Part shown: piece after piece, positions 37,818 through 47,747 of the stretch
Layout: each line of letters opens with the position of its first letter
Position numbering within the stretch: the stretch's first letter is position 1
From: Rubripirellula amarantea
Lineage (GTDB): Bacteria; Planctomycetota; Planctomycetia; Pirellulales; Pirellulaceae
Length of the DNA: 64,000 nt
NCBI RefSeq assembly: GCF_007859865.1
Contig: NZ_SJPI01000001.1
Coordinates: forward strand, 3,729,241-3,793,240
Reading direction: 5' to 3'
The notes under the pieces: model-generated
What the model was told of the DNA's origin: nothing
Database searches by the model: none
Seen by the model: the letters and a program-made list of their open reading frames with translations, nothing else
Program-made: the position numbers and the translations under genes

Positions 37818-38089
37818 CAGATCAGCTAATTTGGGATAATGAACCGTGCGTATGTTCCGTCGACGAGGATCGTCCGTGAATATAGAACACGTAAAGTTTC
37901 GTTAAGCCATGTACACCGATTGTAGAACATTTTCGACGGTGACTGGCCTTGTGGCACTTCCCGAAGTTGGCACGTACTGGCCTCTGTGTCGGAAATTGTG
38001 AATTCCTATTTCCGTGAACTAGGATAACCTCTTGCCTTTGCCATTCTCGCCCTAAGCCTTTTTAGGCATCCGTTGATGGGAACCCGTTC

Positions 38090-40652
38090 GTGAAGCCACG
38101 TAAATCCCTCTTTACTCATCCACGTCGATTCGGAAGCTTTGAACGACTCGCACCACGTGAGATGTTAGCGGTGGATGGTCCATGGAATGAGGCTCGAATT
38201 GAAGCGATGGCCTTGTGCATCAGGGAAACGGGTTTGAGTCGAGCCAGTTGGTTCTTGCAACGACAAGTTCTTCGCTGAGCACTGTTTTGCTTCAGTACAG
38301 CGACCTGCATTCGCAAAGTCGTCTCCGGTTTTCTTCCGCGCTGACGGGGCAACACTTTCAAACCCTTCCCATTGTTTCCGCCAAAGCGACCCAGGTTCCG
38401 TCTTGGTATGAACAGAATCGAGTTCAGTTGCATTCTCGCAATGGTGCGGTTCATCCCAATCCCGATATTCAGATTTTTATGGCACCGTTGAATGGGCGTT
38501 TGCAGCTGAAGGAGCGCGATCGCTTGGCGCAAACGTACTAGGGCGGCATCAGATTGCTCGCGATGAAGACCCATGGTGGCCAAGCTACACGCCTGACGTC
38601 GGGCCGACTTCATCGTATGCCGATGCTAGAACCAACGCCGGTATCGAGATTGAGGCCGGTCGTAATCTCGCGCAAGAGTATCTTGACGAGGCATATCGCA
38701 ACGATGTTCATCTGATCAACTACTACTGGATATCTTCCGAAGCCGAATTAGCGGAGAGTCATCCGGAATGGGTGTGCCGTCTGCAATCGGGCGATCCCAT
38801 CGTGCATTTCCGCCGTGGAACGTATCTGGATCTTGCATCGGAGTATGCTGAAATAGTCGAGTCGCGATTGTTGGAACTAGCGGCGATGAGATCCGAAGCG
38901 TTCTTTTTCGATTCCTACCATATGCCCGAGATCGGTTGTTGGGGAGGCGCATTTGAGCAGGGGTTCGTCTCCGAAACAGGCCTTGCGGTGCCCGAGGATG
39001 CTTCAAGCGAAAGCTATGAGGCATGGATACGCTACAAAGCCGATTTCTTAACTGCCTATTTCGAAGAGCTGTCAGAGACGATTCACGAACAGTTCCCGCA
39101 TGTGGCCATGGTCATTAGTAACGTGCCGTTGGCAGGGCTATTTTCTCAGCAGACCACTACGCAATTGGCTGCCGACGATATAGGCAAATCAGAGTTCACT
39201 TTTGCGACGCGTTTCGATGAGGACTTCTTTGAAAGCCATCCGGACGTCTACGAACCCGATGCAGATTTTCGCGCAGCCTTAGGTTGGACGGTTCTTCGCG
39301 ATGCTTCCGATGGAGCCCCACCACATATTTGGATGGCGAGTTTTCCCAATGAAGCACACATTCGCGCGTTCACCGCTTCGAGCATTACCTACGGTGGTGT
39401 CGCCAATATCGACGTCCCTGAAGCAAACCTGTTGGTCGCCAATGATCCGGAGGGCACGTCGACTCGAGCAACCGTGGCGGCAGGGATGGCCTTGGGGAAC
39501 CAGCTCTCAGGAGCTGTTGCAGGTAAGGCTACAGCTACGGAAGTAGCAATCTTGTTTAGCGAAAGTCAGCGTGACGCGTTGCCATCGCTCGCGTCTAGGT
39601 GCACGGAAGCGATTGGTCCCGTGATTGGGGCTTACGAAGCGTTTCGCACTGAACACCGGTCGGTCAATGTGATCGCTGATTGGCGACAAGCAGACCCCGA
39701 TTATGACCTTCAGCGGTTCGAGTTTGTCTTTGTAACTCAGCGTTCAACGCTATCGGTAGATCAGGAATCCGCACTCAGTCAGTTCGAAGCCTCTGGGGGT
39801 GTCGTGATCGAAAATAATCCATCCTGGCAATGGTCGACGCCGAATGGGTTCACAGAATCCAAGGAGGCGTTGCTTCAAGTTTTGAATTCGGTACTTCCCG
39901 CGCGCTTGCAAAGTACTGGAGGCAGTGCGCACGTGCACATTCAAATGCACGTCAATCCAGATGATGCGACGGATAGAACGATTTTGATCGCCAACGATTT
40001 TCGGTTCGTTCAATCGTTGCGAGGCCTTGGGGCTGATGGAGTCATCAATGATCCGCCGCCGCCGATCGACGATCTGCAATTGTTGTTGAGTTATGATGCT
40101 GGATTCGACGAACTGACTGCTCCGGATCTGATTGCCACGGATGTTTTAGGAGGCGTCGTATGGGCAACTCAGAAGACTGCCGAAGGATGGCTAATTTCCG
40201 TCCCCGAGTTCACGGAGGCTGCCGCCATTCATCTTCAGCTCGACGTTTCGTCCCCGGCAACGATGAGACAGTCAGAGCAGCAACCGCTTCAGCAGGCAGT
40301 CGCGTCGGAAATGATTTGGTCAGACGATGAGAATTGGCTCGAGTCGAACCTTGAGTTTGATGCCGCTGACGTCAATCGGGATGGCCGAGTCAGCGCGCTC
40401 GATGCATTGGTCTTAATCAATCACCTCAGCCGGACTGCGATGAGCGGTATCGGCGGCTTCTCAGCGAAAGTTGGGCAATCCGGTGAATCGCTATCCACGC
40501 TTGACGTAAACCAGGACGGCGATGTTTCGGCGATTGACGCCTTGCACATCATCAAACGTTGTCGTTCACTCGGCGATGAACGGGTCGCGTTGTTTTCGGC
40601 TCCGCTAGAGGACGACGATCATGATGACCATCACAATTTCGGCATCAACTGA
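38090..40652 (+). pseudogene. Dockerin-bearing glycosidase-like exported protein with two frameshifts
   Basis: The reading passes through three frames. The N-terminus (GTG at 38090) has the planctomycete leader FERLAPREMLAVDGP. At 38230-38235 (GGGTTT) the sense moves to the next frame (ESSQLVLATTSS...PSWYEQNRVQLHSRNG), and at 38474-38478 (TTTTT) it moves again (YGTVEWAFAAEGARSLGANV, RDEDPWWPSYTP). Adding one base at each site restores a single 854-residue reading frame. The main part resembles TIM-barrel glycosidase-like proteins (INYYWISSEAELAESHPEWVC, GTYLDLASEY, FFFDSYHMPEIGCW). The C-terminus has two dockerin-type calcium loops (DVNRDGRVSALDAL and DVNQDGDVSAIDAL) and an Asp/His-rich tail. 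It is either a recent pseudogene, a sequencing artefact or a slippage-dependent gene; the long intact 3' frame argues against old decay. Confidence 0.8.
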
Positions 40653-40693
40653 TCGCAATCAGAACATCGCGTCTGAGGATGTCAGGCTAGGTA

Positions 40694-40786
40694 TTATCCG
40701 TAAAGGAACACGATACCGATGGAAAGCGTAGCGATCAGGATCACAGCGACGTTGAAAATGCGTTCGATATTGAATTCGCGGTTCAT
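40694..40786 (-). CDS. 30-residue single-membrane-segment peptide
   Basis: A short frame on the minus strand from the ATG at 40786 encodes 30 residues: a charged start MNREFNIERIF followed by one hydrophobic segment NVAVILIATLSIGIVFL and the end YG. A good Shine-Dalgarno sequence (GAAAGG, 40799-40794) lies 7 nt before the ATG, which is rare in this window and is the main reason to call it. The longer frame to 41002 is probably not translated in full. Such peptides often regulate membrane complexes; no function can be assigned. Confidence 0.5.
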   Translation of the reverse strand: MNREFNIERIFNVAVILIATLSIGIVFLYG

Positions 40787-41011
40787 CGGACTGCCTTTCG
40801 TAAGAGTGTGTTTGGCTTTCCGCCATGCAGTGGCGGGCGTCTCTTTGACCAAGCGGGCATTCCCACGAAGTGTTACTAGGAAATTCTGGAATTTGTTGAC
40901 GAGCAAGCCAATTGTCAGAGGAACATCGGGCAATCGCTTGGGAAGGCAGTGTTGACGACTGGGGCGAGGAACAGTTTTTGGATTTGTTGTAACATCCGGC
41001 AATCTACTTCG

Positions 41012-41055
41012 CTGAGGACCTCAGACCCATCCGTTTTCGTCACATTTGCCTGAGG
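41012..41055. promoter_or_regulatory. Inverted repeats with competing arms
   Basis: CTGAGG-A-CCTCAG (41012-41024) is a 6-bp-arm palindrome, and CCTGAGG recurs at 41049-41055, so the CCTCAG arm could pair with either copy. It could be an operator or a small RNA switch upstream of the 30-residue peptide. The function is speculative. Confidence 0.3.
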
Positions 41056-41160
41056 TGACCTGATGTCAATTCTTAAAAAGTGGACTCGCGTTTATCAGTA
41101 TTCCTTTCACTGTTTGATGTCACGACTGTGCCCCTAATAGTTAGATGGGGTTCTTCAAGA

Positions 41161-41188
41161 GTGGATCTACCAGGGTGGATCTACCAGG
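41161..41188. repeat. Two tandem 14-bp units
   Basis: GTGGATCTACCAGG is repeated exactly at 41161-41174 and 41175-41188, with a decayed third unit (GCGTGGACCTGC) after it. Confidence 0.75.
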
Positions 41189-41371
41189 GCGTGGACCTGC
41201 ACTTATGAGAACGCTGCGAACTGAAGCGCCCAGATATTCTTCTTTTCACATTCAATGCGGCCGCTTCGTTTTACAGCGAACACATCACGCACGAGTTGGC
41301 TCTAAACGGCTAGACTTTTTGAGAGGGTAAGTCGGGCGTTGCCGATTGCCGATGGCTGAGGAATGGAAAGC

Positions 41372-42769
41372 ATGAAAGCGCGTGAACTCAACAACTTGGG
41401 GATTCCCAAAGGAATCGCGATGCAGGCTGCGATGGAAGCCGTTAAGGCTGCCGCGGGGAAGGGATTTAAGCGAGCGGAGTTGCGCGAACGAATTGCAGCA
41501 ATCGTGGAGAGTCCGGAATTTTTCGCCAACGATGAACTTTGGGGGACGCTGGCAGCTTCGCTAACTGAAGTATTCCAGCACCAAGCCCGCTTCGTAGGTC
41601 GCGATGCACCAGCGCCATGGCGGCAATGGGGCGATGGATTGGAAGGTAGTGCGGTTGATCAAATGGCCAACGCTTGCAAGTTGCCCGTTACAGTCGCCGG
41701 TGCCTTGATGCCCGACGCTCATCAAGGTTACGGACTGCCCATTGGCGGCGTCCTGGCTACAAAGGATTGCGTTATTCCCTATGCCGTTGGGGTCGACATT
41801 GCTTGCCGAATGAAGTTGACAGTACTCGACATGCCGGTTTCGGCGTTGGAAAAGAAAACCGATACGCTGCGCGGGGCGATTGAGCGTGAGACTCAGTTTG
41901 GAATCGGTGCGAGTTTTCGAAAACCACGTGATCATGAAGTCATGGATGCTGATTGGTCGGTTTCGCCCATCACGCGAACCAATCGTGATCGGGCATGGAA
42001 GCAACTCGGAACCAGCGGAAGTGGAAATCACTTCGTCGAGTTTGGGACGCTCACGCTAGACGAAGATGACCTTGGGCTAGCTGCAGGTGTCTATCTTGCA
42101 CTGCTTAGCCACAGTGGTTCACGAGGGACGGGTGCGGCGGTTTGCGATCACTACAGCCGAATTGCCAAGAGTCTTCATCCGGAACTTCCTCGCGAGTTGG
42201 TCAATTTGGCATGGCTCGATCTCGATAGTGACGCGGGCGCCGAATATTGGGCAGCGATGAACCTGATGGGCGACTACGCCGAAGCAAACCATGCGTGCAT
42301 TCACCGCGAGATCGCCGGCCACCTTGGTGTCGACGTGTTGTTGGACATCGAGAACCACCATAACTTTGCGTGGAAGGAAACTCACGGTGGCGAAGAATTG
42401 ATCGTTCATCGCAAGGGAGCGACCCCAGCGGGAAAAGGTGTGCTGGGGATTATCCCTGGTTCAATGGGAACGCCGGGGTATGTCGTTCGCGGTCGCGGTG
42501 TTGCGGAGTCGTTGCTAAGTGCTTCACACGGTGCGGGACGTAAAATGAGTCGTACGGCGGCCAAAGCGAAATTCAATTGGAAAGACGTCAAAGCATTTCT
42601 CGATGAGCGAGGCGTGACGTTGATGTCGGCTGGATTGGACGAAGTTCCCATGGCGTACAAAGACATCGAGCAAGTGATGGCGTCGCAGCGTGACCTCGTC
42701 GATAGCGTCGCACGTTTCGACCCCAAACTGGTCAAGATGGCCAACGCGGGCGAGCGACCAGAAGACTAA
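41372..42769 (+). CDS. rtcB: RtcB-family RNA ligase
   Basis: This 465-residue protein is an RtcB-type GTP- and Mn-dependent RNA ligase, which joins 2',3'-cyclic phosphate or 3'-phosphate ends to 5'-OH ends. Visible motifs are MPDAHQGYGLPIGGVLAT, GVDIACRM (metal-binding Cys), LGTSGSGNHFVEF, LLSHSGSRGTG, ENHHNFAW and SASHGAGRKMSRTAAK with the guanylylated histidine. The ATG at 41372 is chosen because GAGGA lies 9 nt upstream; the ATG at 41363 would leave no space. The sequence belongs to the branch with the N-terminal LGIPKG...AM segment. There is no RtcA or archease gene next to it, so its RNA repair role is inferred from the family only. Confidence 0.93.
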   Translation: MKARELNNLGIPKGIAMQAAMEAVKAAAGKGFKRAELRERIAAIVESPEFFANDELWGTLAASLTEVFQHQARFVGRDAPAPWRQWGDGLEGSAVDQMANACKLPVTVAGALMPDAHQGYGLPIGGVLATKDCVIPYAVGVDIACRMKLTVLDMPVSALEKKTDTLRGAIERETQFGIGASFRKPRDHEVMDADWSVSPITRTNRDRAWKQLGTSGSGNHFVEFGTLTLDEDDLGLAAGVYLALLSHSGSRGTGAAVCDHYSRIAKSLHPELPRELVNLAWLDLDSDAGAEYWAAMNLMGDYAEANHACIHREIAGHLGVDVLLDIENHHNFAWKETHGGEELIVHRKGATPAGKGVLGIIPGSMGTPGYVVRGRGVAESLLSASHGAGRKMSRTAAKAKFNWKDVKAFLDERGVTLMSAGLDEVPMAYKDIEQVMASQRDLVDSVARFDPKLVKMANAGERPED

Positions 42770-42811
42770 ACGTCCTCTACGATGGAATAGTCTTGCACGC
42801 TAAAGGCCTAT

Positions 42812-45232
42812 TCATTCGAGGCAAATGAGTTCTTGGATCGTGTGAGCGTAGAGTCGACCGCGGTGATAGCTCAGGCTGCCGCGGTTGAACGACTTTCCCA
42901 GTGGGCCCAGGTCATTGATGCCAATGATCGATGTTTCGTCGAGCGTTTCGTTGTTCCAGCGGATCACGTAGACCGTGCCCGACATGGTGGGCACGTACAT
43001 GTGTTGGCCAACAACCGTTGGCACAGCGGACGCATGATGACCCCAGCCATTGCCGCGTGAACGAGAGTCGCCCATCACGAGAGCTCCCGATGCGTTCCGC
43101 ATCTCGTTGGGTTCGAATGCCCAGTGTTGGATGGGAAGCGACTTCGTTGGCTTACGCATCATTTGGTGTTGTACTTCGATCTCGTGATCGCTCATTTCCG
43201 ATTCGTTCCAAAGCCATCGGTCGACATCTTTGTCGTTGGCGCGGTTAAGTTGCACGGGTATTTGCAAGTATTCCGCTACGCCAGTGATGACGTTGACGCG
43301 GCCCAGCCACGGTTGAGTGTAGCTGCGGAAATAGTGGTAGTGTCCCGCGAGCACGTTGGACTGTTGAATGATCGCTCGCGAGCTAGTTCCGAGGTCGATC
43401 GATACGGTTTCGGATTCCCACAAAGGACGTCCGGCGTTCGAAGACGTGTTGCGTCGTAGGTCCACATTTGCAGTAAAGGACTCTCGGCGAGCAACCTTTC
43501 CCGTAAACACGTCAATCCACAAATGGTCTCCACCGTCGAAAACGAGGGCACGGTCGCCAAAGACATTCAACGACATTGTGCTCATGAAATTCTCGATTGG
43601 CAGTGTCCAGATCGTGCTTCCGTCAATGGCGCTGACCAACGATATTCCATCAGGTTTTTCAGGAGGTGAATGCCCTCCACCACGACCCACCAAAATCACT
43701 CGACGCCCGTCCGAAAGGCTTGTTGGAAGCGGGACGCAGCCCATATTGACTCCACACTTAGTACGCCAAATTGGTGAGCCGGTGGCGATGTCGAGAGCTT
43801 GCAATTGAGTCCAATGATCTGACGCTGCGTCTTTATGGTCGTGCGTGAAGTGACCTTCCGAATTAGGCATGTACGATTGATGAATGAACACGACCTGACC
43901 ATTTGACAGAAACGGCTGAGTGCGACTGACGGGCATCATGTCATTTTGCCAAAGCAACTTCCCTTCGTAGTCGAAGCACGCGATTCGTCCCGAAGCGTTG
44001 AAAAAGCAGACGCGTTGTCCGTCGGTGAGTGGTGGTGGCGAAGTGCTATCGCCGAAACAACCTGACAACCGCAGCGGATGGTCCGCTCGCAAATCACGTG
44101 TCCACATGGTTTCGCCAGTGTCCGCGTTGCAACACCACGCCACCATGTCGCTGCCGGTCTCGCTGTCCTGCTGAACGGGCTTCATGGTGGTAAAGAAAAG
44201 ACGGTCACCCCAAGTCACCACAGTGCTTTGACCAGTCTCAGGTAGCACTTTTCGCCAACGCACGTTCTCGTTCTTGACCACACTCCATTTCGTTGGAGCG
44301 ATTGCCTGCGACACGTTAAAGTTCCCCTGAGGTCCGATCCCTTGCGGCCAATTTCCCATCAGGTGCGATTGAAAGAACCGCAAGATCAGGGAACGGCTAC
44401 GTTCGCTTTGAAACTCTTTGCCTCCGTGTCCTGATCCCGGAATGATTTCAAGTTGGGATTCAACACCATGACGGACAAGTTTCGAATGCAGTTTTTGGCT
44501 TTGTTCGATCGGTACGCTATTGTCTTGGTCACCATGCATGATCAGGAATGCAGCGTCATCCTCGGATACTTGGTCGAGTGCGCTGGCATCCTTGGCTCGC
44601 TGCGGAACTTCAAGCACCGTCGCACCAAGCAACCTTGCTCCGTTGGACTTCGCGATGTCCGCTTGCGTGCGACCGTTGCCCAAGGTGTTCGCGGGCATCG
44701 AAAGCAGATCAGTGGGGCCAAACCAATCGCAAACGGCATTGACGCGGCTTGATGTCGTTTCGGGATCAGGGCACGGTCGTGTTCCCATCAACGCGGCCAA
44801 ATGACCGCCTGATGAGGAACCCCAAGCTCCGACACGATCGGGATCTAGGTGGTAGTCGCTTGCATGATCACGTACCCAGCGGACTGCTGCGTAGCAATCG
44901 TCGATCTGCGCCGGCCACTGAGCCACCTTGGTCGAGCGCTGGCCGATCGACGCGACTGCGAAGCCATGCTCAGTTAACCAACCGGCGATTCTCGTCCCGA
45001 TCGTTTTGTCACCGTTGCCCCAACCACCGCCGTGAACAAACACGACACAGGGTGACGCGATAGACGACGGATGTTTGGGAAGCAACAAGTCTAGTTTGAG
45101 CGAGATTCCATCGACGTTTCGATACTCGAGGTCCAGTGTGCTAGTCCGGATCGCACTGGCGTCTTCACCATCGGTGTTTGCACATGCGAGAACCAAAACA
45201 GAGACGAAAACCATCAGCCGATGCGTGTGCAT
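42812..45232 (-). CDS. Exported alpha/beta-hydrolase (esterase) fused to a PQQ-like propeller
   Basis: This 806-residue protein has a signal peptide (VFVSVLVLACA) and two parts. Residues about 35-290 are an esterase/lipase of the BD-FAE type: oxyanion motif VFVHGGGWGNGD, nucleophile elbow GAWGSSSGGHLA, acid in LIMHGDQDNSVP and histidine in GSGHGGKEF. Residues about 310-806 are a PQQ-like beta-propeller: the repeated WRTKCGVNMGC, CWCNADTGETMWTRDL-type and DIATGSPIW strands are visible. It probably acts at the cell surface or periplasm; the propeller may bind substrate or another protein. Both modules are common in planctomycetes, but fusion of the two is less so. The cleavage site next to CANTDGED could also be a lipobox. 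Confidence 0.85.
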   Translation of the reverse strand: MHTHRLMVFVSVLVLACANTDGEDASAIRTSTLDLEYRNVDGISLKLDLLLPKHPSSIASPCVVFVHGGGWGNGDKTIGTRIAGWLTEHGFAVASIGQRSTKVAQWPAQIDDCYAAVRWVRDHASDYHLDPDRVGAWGSSSGGHLAALMGTRPCPDPETTSSRVNAVCDWFGPTDLLSMPANTLGNGRTQADIAKSNGARLLGATVLEVPQRAKDASALDQVSEDDAAFLIMHGDQDNSVPIEQSQKLHSKLVRHGVESQLEIIPGSGHGGKEFQSERSRSLILRFFQSHLMGNWPQGIGPQGNFNVSQAIAPTKWSVVKNENVRWRKVLPETGQSTVVTWGDRLFFTTMKPVQQDSETGSDMVAWCCNADTGETMWTRDLRADHPLRLSGCFGDSTSPPPLTDGQRVCFFNASGRIACFDYEGKLLWQNDMMPVSRTQPFLSNGQVVFIHQSYMPNSEGHFTHDHKDAASDHWTQLQALDIATGSPIWRTKCGVNMGCVPLPTSLSDGRRVILVGRGGGHSPPEKPDGISLVSAIDGSTIWTLPIENFMSTMSLNVFGDRALVFDGGDHLWIDVFTGKVARRESFTANVDLRRNTSSNAGRPLWESETVSIDLGTSSRAIIQQSNVLAGHYHYFRSYTQPWLGRVNVITGVAEYLQIPVQLNRANDKDVDRWLWNESEMSDHEIEVQHQMMRKPTKSLPIQHWAFEPNEMRNASGALVMGDSRSRGNGWGHHASAVPTVVGQHMYVPTMSGTVYVIRWNNETLDETSIIGINDLGPLGKSFNRGSLSYHRGRLYAHTIQELICLE

Positions 45233-45431
45233 GGTCGAACCAAATGCCGAGAAAGAAACAGGCGTTCGCGATCGACGCTCGCCCTACCGGCAACAGTGTA
45301 CCCGTTAGGCACCACCGAGATGGCAAGTCGCGAGCGCTTTGGTATCGATCGCCTGCAAAGGTGGTCGCGCGGTTATGTCTCGACTCTCATCGGACTTGCT
45401 GATTCAAGTCACACCATGTTCGGTCCGTGGG

Positions 45432-47315
45432 TTACCACGACCAACGAACGCCAGCGAGTCCCGTTTGAAAGGCAGATCGCGTGTTAACGTTGCCCTGGTA
45501 CGCGAGAGTGAACTGCCCGCCAAGCAGAAATCCCCAATCAAGTTGACCGCCAAGCGAAAGCCAATCTCGGTCCGTCGATGTACTCTCGACCGCGAGTAGC
45601 CCCGGCGTGGTGGCGCCGAGAACTATGGTTTCCGCTTGTCGATTGTCATCGAGGAACTCGTGCAGCCAGCCCACGCGAACTTGGGTGGTAGCAGGACCCA
45701 GCGAGGTGCCGCCGGTTTTGGCATAGGAAAATCCAACCATGCTGCGGACGGACTCGTCTTCTATTCCATTAACGTTCAGGTTGAAATTGGAAGCTCCTGT
45801 TTCGCTCGTGGAATCCAGGTCCACACGAATCCCCTGCAGTGACACAAAGTTCAGCCAAAGTGAATCTCCAAAAACATTGGCCAGGCCTGCTTCGAGATAC
45901 CCAAATTGGTCAGTCCCATCGAAGTCACTCGACGCAATGCTTCCGCTGGCGAAAGAGTCCATGGAACGTTCGACCGCGTGATCCTGGTATCCCGCACCGC
46001 CAGTTCCCAAGACGTAGACCACGTCGCCAGCGTACTGCACGGTGCCACCAATTCGGTAGGAATTCGAATCAGCGGTTTGATTGACACCGCGGATCGATGT
46101 GTCACTGTTTGCAAACTGAGCGAACCCGTGAACGCCGACTCCATTTCCCCACAGCCATCCTGTTCCCAGTTCCACGCCACCGACGGATTGACGGTAGCCA
46201 AGTGTTGAGCAGCGGTCGGGATCAGCTTCCATGGACATTCCAAAGCCTCGGACCCAAGGTGTCTGGAAACCAGGTTCGATCATATCGCTGTGTTGCAACA
46301 GCACGCGGTCACGAATGGAGTGCAGGTTGTTTTGGATTTGATTGATCTCACCATCGGCAATCGACGGATAGATCGTGCCGGACAATTGATTCACTGCACC
46401 GCTGACCACACTCGTCGATCCGCTGCGCAGTGCCGTAATCGCCGTTACCTGGTCTCCACTGCCGTCACCAAGAAGGCGATCGAGTTCCTGTGCTGCCGCA
46501 GTTTGATTGCAGCCATCGACAAGCGAAGCAAAGGTAAGTCCGTTGTCTCGAACCTCTAGCTGAACATTCAGCGGATTCGTTCGGATGAACGCTTCGAGGA
46601 ACGGATTGTTTGGCAAGGCAAAGGCATCAGTACTGTTAGCAAAGGCGCCGCTTACGGATGCATCCGAGGTAATGACCGTGAAGACGTCGCTGACCGCGTA
46701 GTCCGATCCCATGAAGTTCGGACGCAAAGTGGAGTTCGCAATCGTTACATTGTCTGTTGCTTGGATCAAATCATGCGAAGCTGGAGCCCCACCCTGGATG
46801 TCCAATTCAATTGTCGAGTCGGTTGCGTCGAATGAGCCTGCGATGTCAAGAGTTCCGATGCTGCCTGCGTCACTTGAAGTTCCCGGAGCGATGGTACCGG
46901 AAGCTTCCAAATCGGTACTCAATAGATCACCGTCACCGATTAGCGTCGTCGACGAGGACAGCACGACAGCGGGTGTGGCTCCAATGACTTGCAATTCGCC
47001 CAAGTCGACGGTTCCGCCCGTGATCGAAATCGCTGAGGCGCCTGCGACGTTGATTACTACGGCAACAACATTCGCATTGGTGAAAGAAATATCGTCGGTG
47101 ATGGTGGGTAAATCGCTGGTAAGCGCGATGGTTCCCCCGCCTGGAATGTTGAACACGATTCGATCGCCGGCAGCGGCGTTCGTGATTGCTTCCCGCAGTG
47201 ATCCCGCCCCCGAGTCGGCCGTGGTGGTAACCTCGATGTCGGCCGCCAGGCATGGTTGAAGCGTCAGGGAACTCAAACAGACAGCGGCGACGATTGGCTT
47301 GAGGAAATGTTTCAT
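45432..47315 (-). CDS. Autotransporter-type outer-membrane protein
   Basis: This 627-residue protein starts at the ATG at 47315 with a signal peptide (MKHFLKPIVAAVCLSSLTL, cleavage near CLA-AD). The passenger at about 25-290 begins with VTTTADSGAGSLREAITNAAAGDRIVF, the CSLREAI motif found in beta-helix surface proteins, and then shows short Gly/Thr/Ser-rich strands. From about 340 to the end is an autotransporter beta-barrel: PWVRGFGMSME, GVELGTGW, GVGVHGFAQF, SYRIGGTVQYAG, GYLEAGLANVFGDSLWLN, SLGGQLDWGF and a last strand ending GVRWSW with an aromatic terminal residue. It needs an outer membrane and BamA-type insertion. It transcribes away from the sigma factor gene at 47748. Confidence 0.87.
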   Translation of the reverse strand: MKHFLKPIVAAVCLSSLTLQPCLAADIEVTTTADSGAGSLREAITNAAAGDRIVFNIPGGGTIALTSDLPTITDDISFTNANVVAVVINVAGASAISITGGTVDLGELQVIGATPAVVLSSSTTLIGDGDLLSTDLEASGTIAPGTSSDAGSIGTLDIAGSFDATDSTIELDIQGGAPASHDLIQATDNVTIANSTLRPNFMGSDYAVSDVFTVITSDASVSGAFANSTDAFALPNNPFLEAFIRTNPLNVQLEVRDNGLTFASLVDGCNQTAAAQELDRLLGDGSGDQVTAITALRSGSTSVVSGAVNQLSGTIYPSIADGEINQIQNNLHSIRDRVLLQHSDMIEPGFQTPWVRGFGMSMEADPDRCSTLGYRQSVGGVELGTGWLWGNGVGVHGFAQFANSDTSIRGVNQTADSNSYRIGGTVQYAGDVVYVLGTGGAGYQDHAVERSMDSFASGSIASSDFDGTDQFGYLEAGLANVFGDSLWLNFVSLQGIRVDLDSTSETGASNFNLNVNGIEDESVRSMVGFSYAKTGGTSLGPATTQVRVGWLHEFLDDNRQAETIVLGATTPGLLAVESTSTDRDWLSLGGQLDWGFLLGGQFTLAYQGNVNTRSAFQTGLAGVRWSW

Positions 47316-47747
47316 GCTGAGCCTCAGAAAGGGCGTTGAGTGTCCAATATTAATTAGGTTTCGGGACATGCAGTTTGCTACTGGGGTAGGGGTTACTCCA
47401 ATCATCGGCCCCACCCGTGTGGCGCAAGAGCGGCGATTGACGGTCAAGCTCGGTATTTAGCCATTCCATGCAATCCAGATCTCACATCCGGCAGGGGCTT
47501 TCCAGGTGTGCCATTTCGCCTAATCGTCATCCGTGCCCCCAGCGTCACGGCGGCTTTCAGCGTGTAGCTTGCGGCGAGAAACTCGCGTCAGCCGCCAATC
47601 GCAGGCCCCGTCCGAGTGTTCCGAAACCATGCTCGCGTGGTAGGATTGCATGAGTGAGCCGAAACTTTTGCGAATTGATGCGGTTCCTTCTAACGTGACA
47701 TGAATATCTAGCGAGAAAACGGTTTGACGGTCTCTGAATCCACCGCC
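47316..47747. other. Divergent intergenic region autotransporter / sigma factor
   Basis: These 432 nt lie between divergent starts and should hold both promoters. I see no repeat or strong hairpin. If the sigma factor is autoregulated, its own recognition site would lie here and could also act on the autotransporter. Confidence 0.45.

Larger units (their letters stand above)
40787..41362. other. Intergenic region before rtcB
   Basis: These 576 nt hold the 5' region of the 30-residue peptide (minus strand), an inverted-repeat cluster at 41012-41055 and a short direct repeat at 41161-41188. No other gene is evident. The rtcB promoter should lie in the last 150 nt. Confidence 0.5.

Noticed and set aside
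38090-38278. Independent 62-residue gene
   Set aside because: It is the leader of the frameshifted dockerin protein, recognisable by its LAPREMLAVD motif, not a separate gene.
38474-38478. Programmed -1 ribosomal frameshift site
   Set aside because: The run ATTTTTA is not a canonical slippery heptamer in the incoming frame, and a second similar shift occurs upstream, so base loss or sequencing error is simpler.
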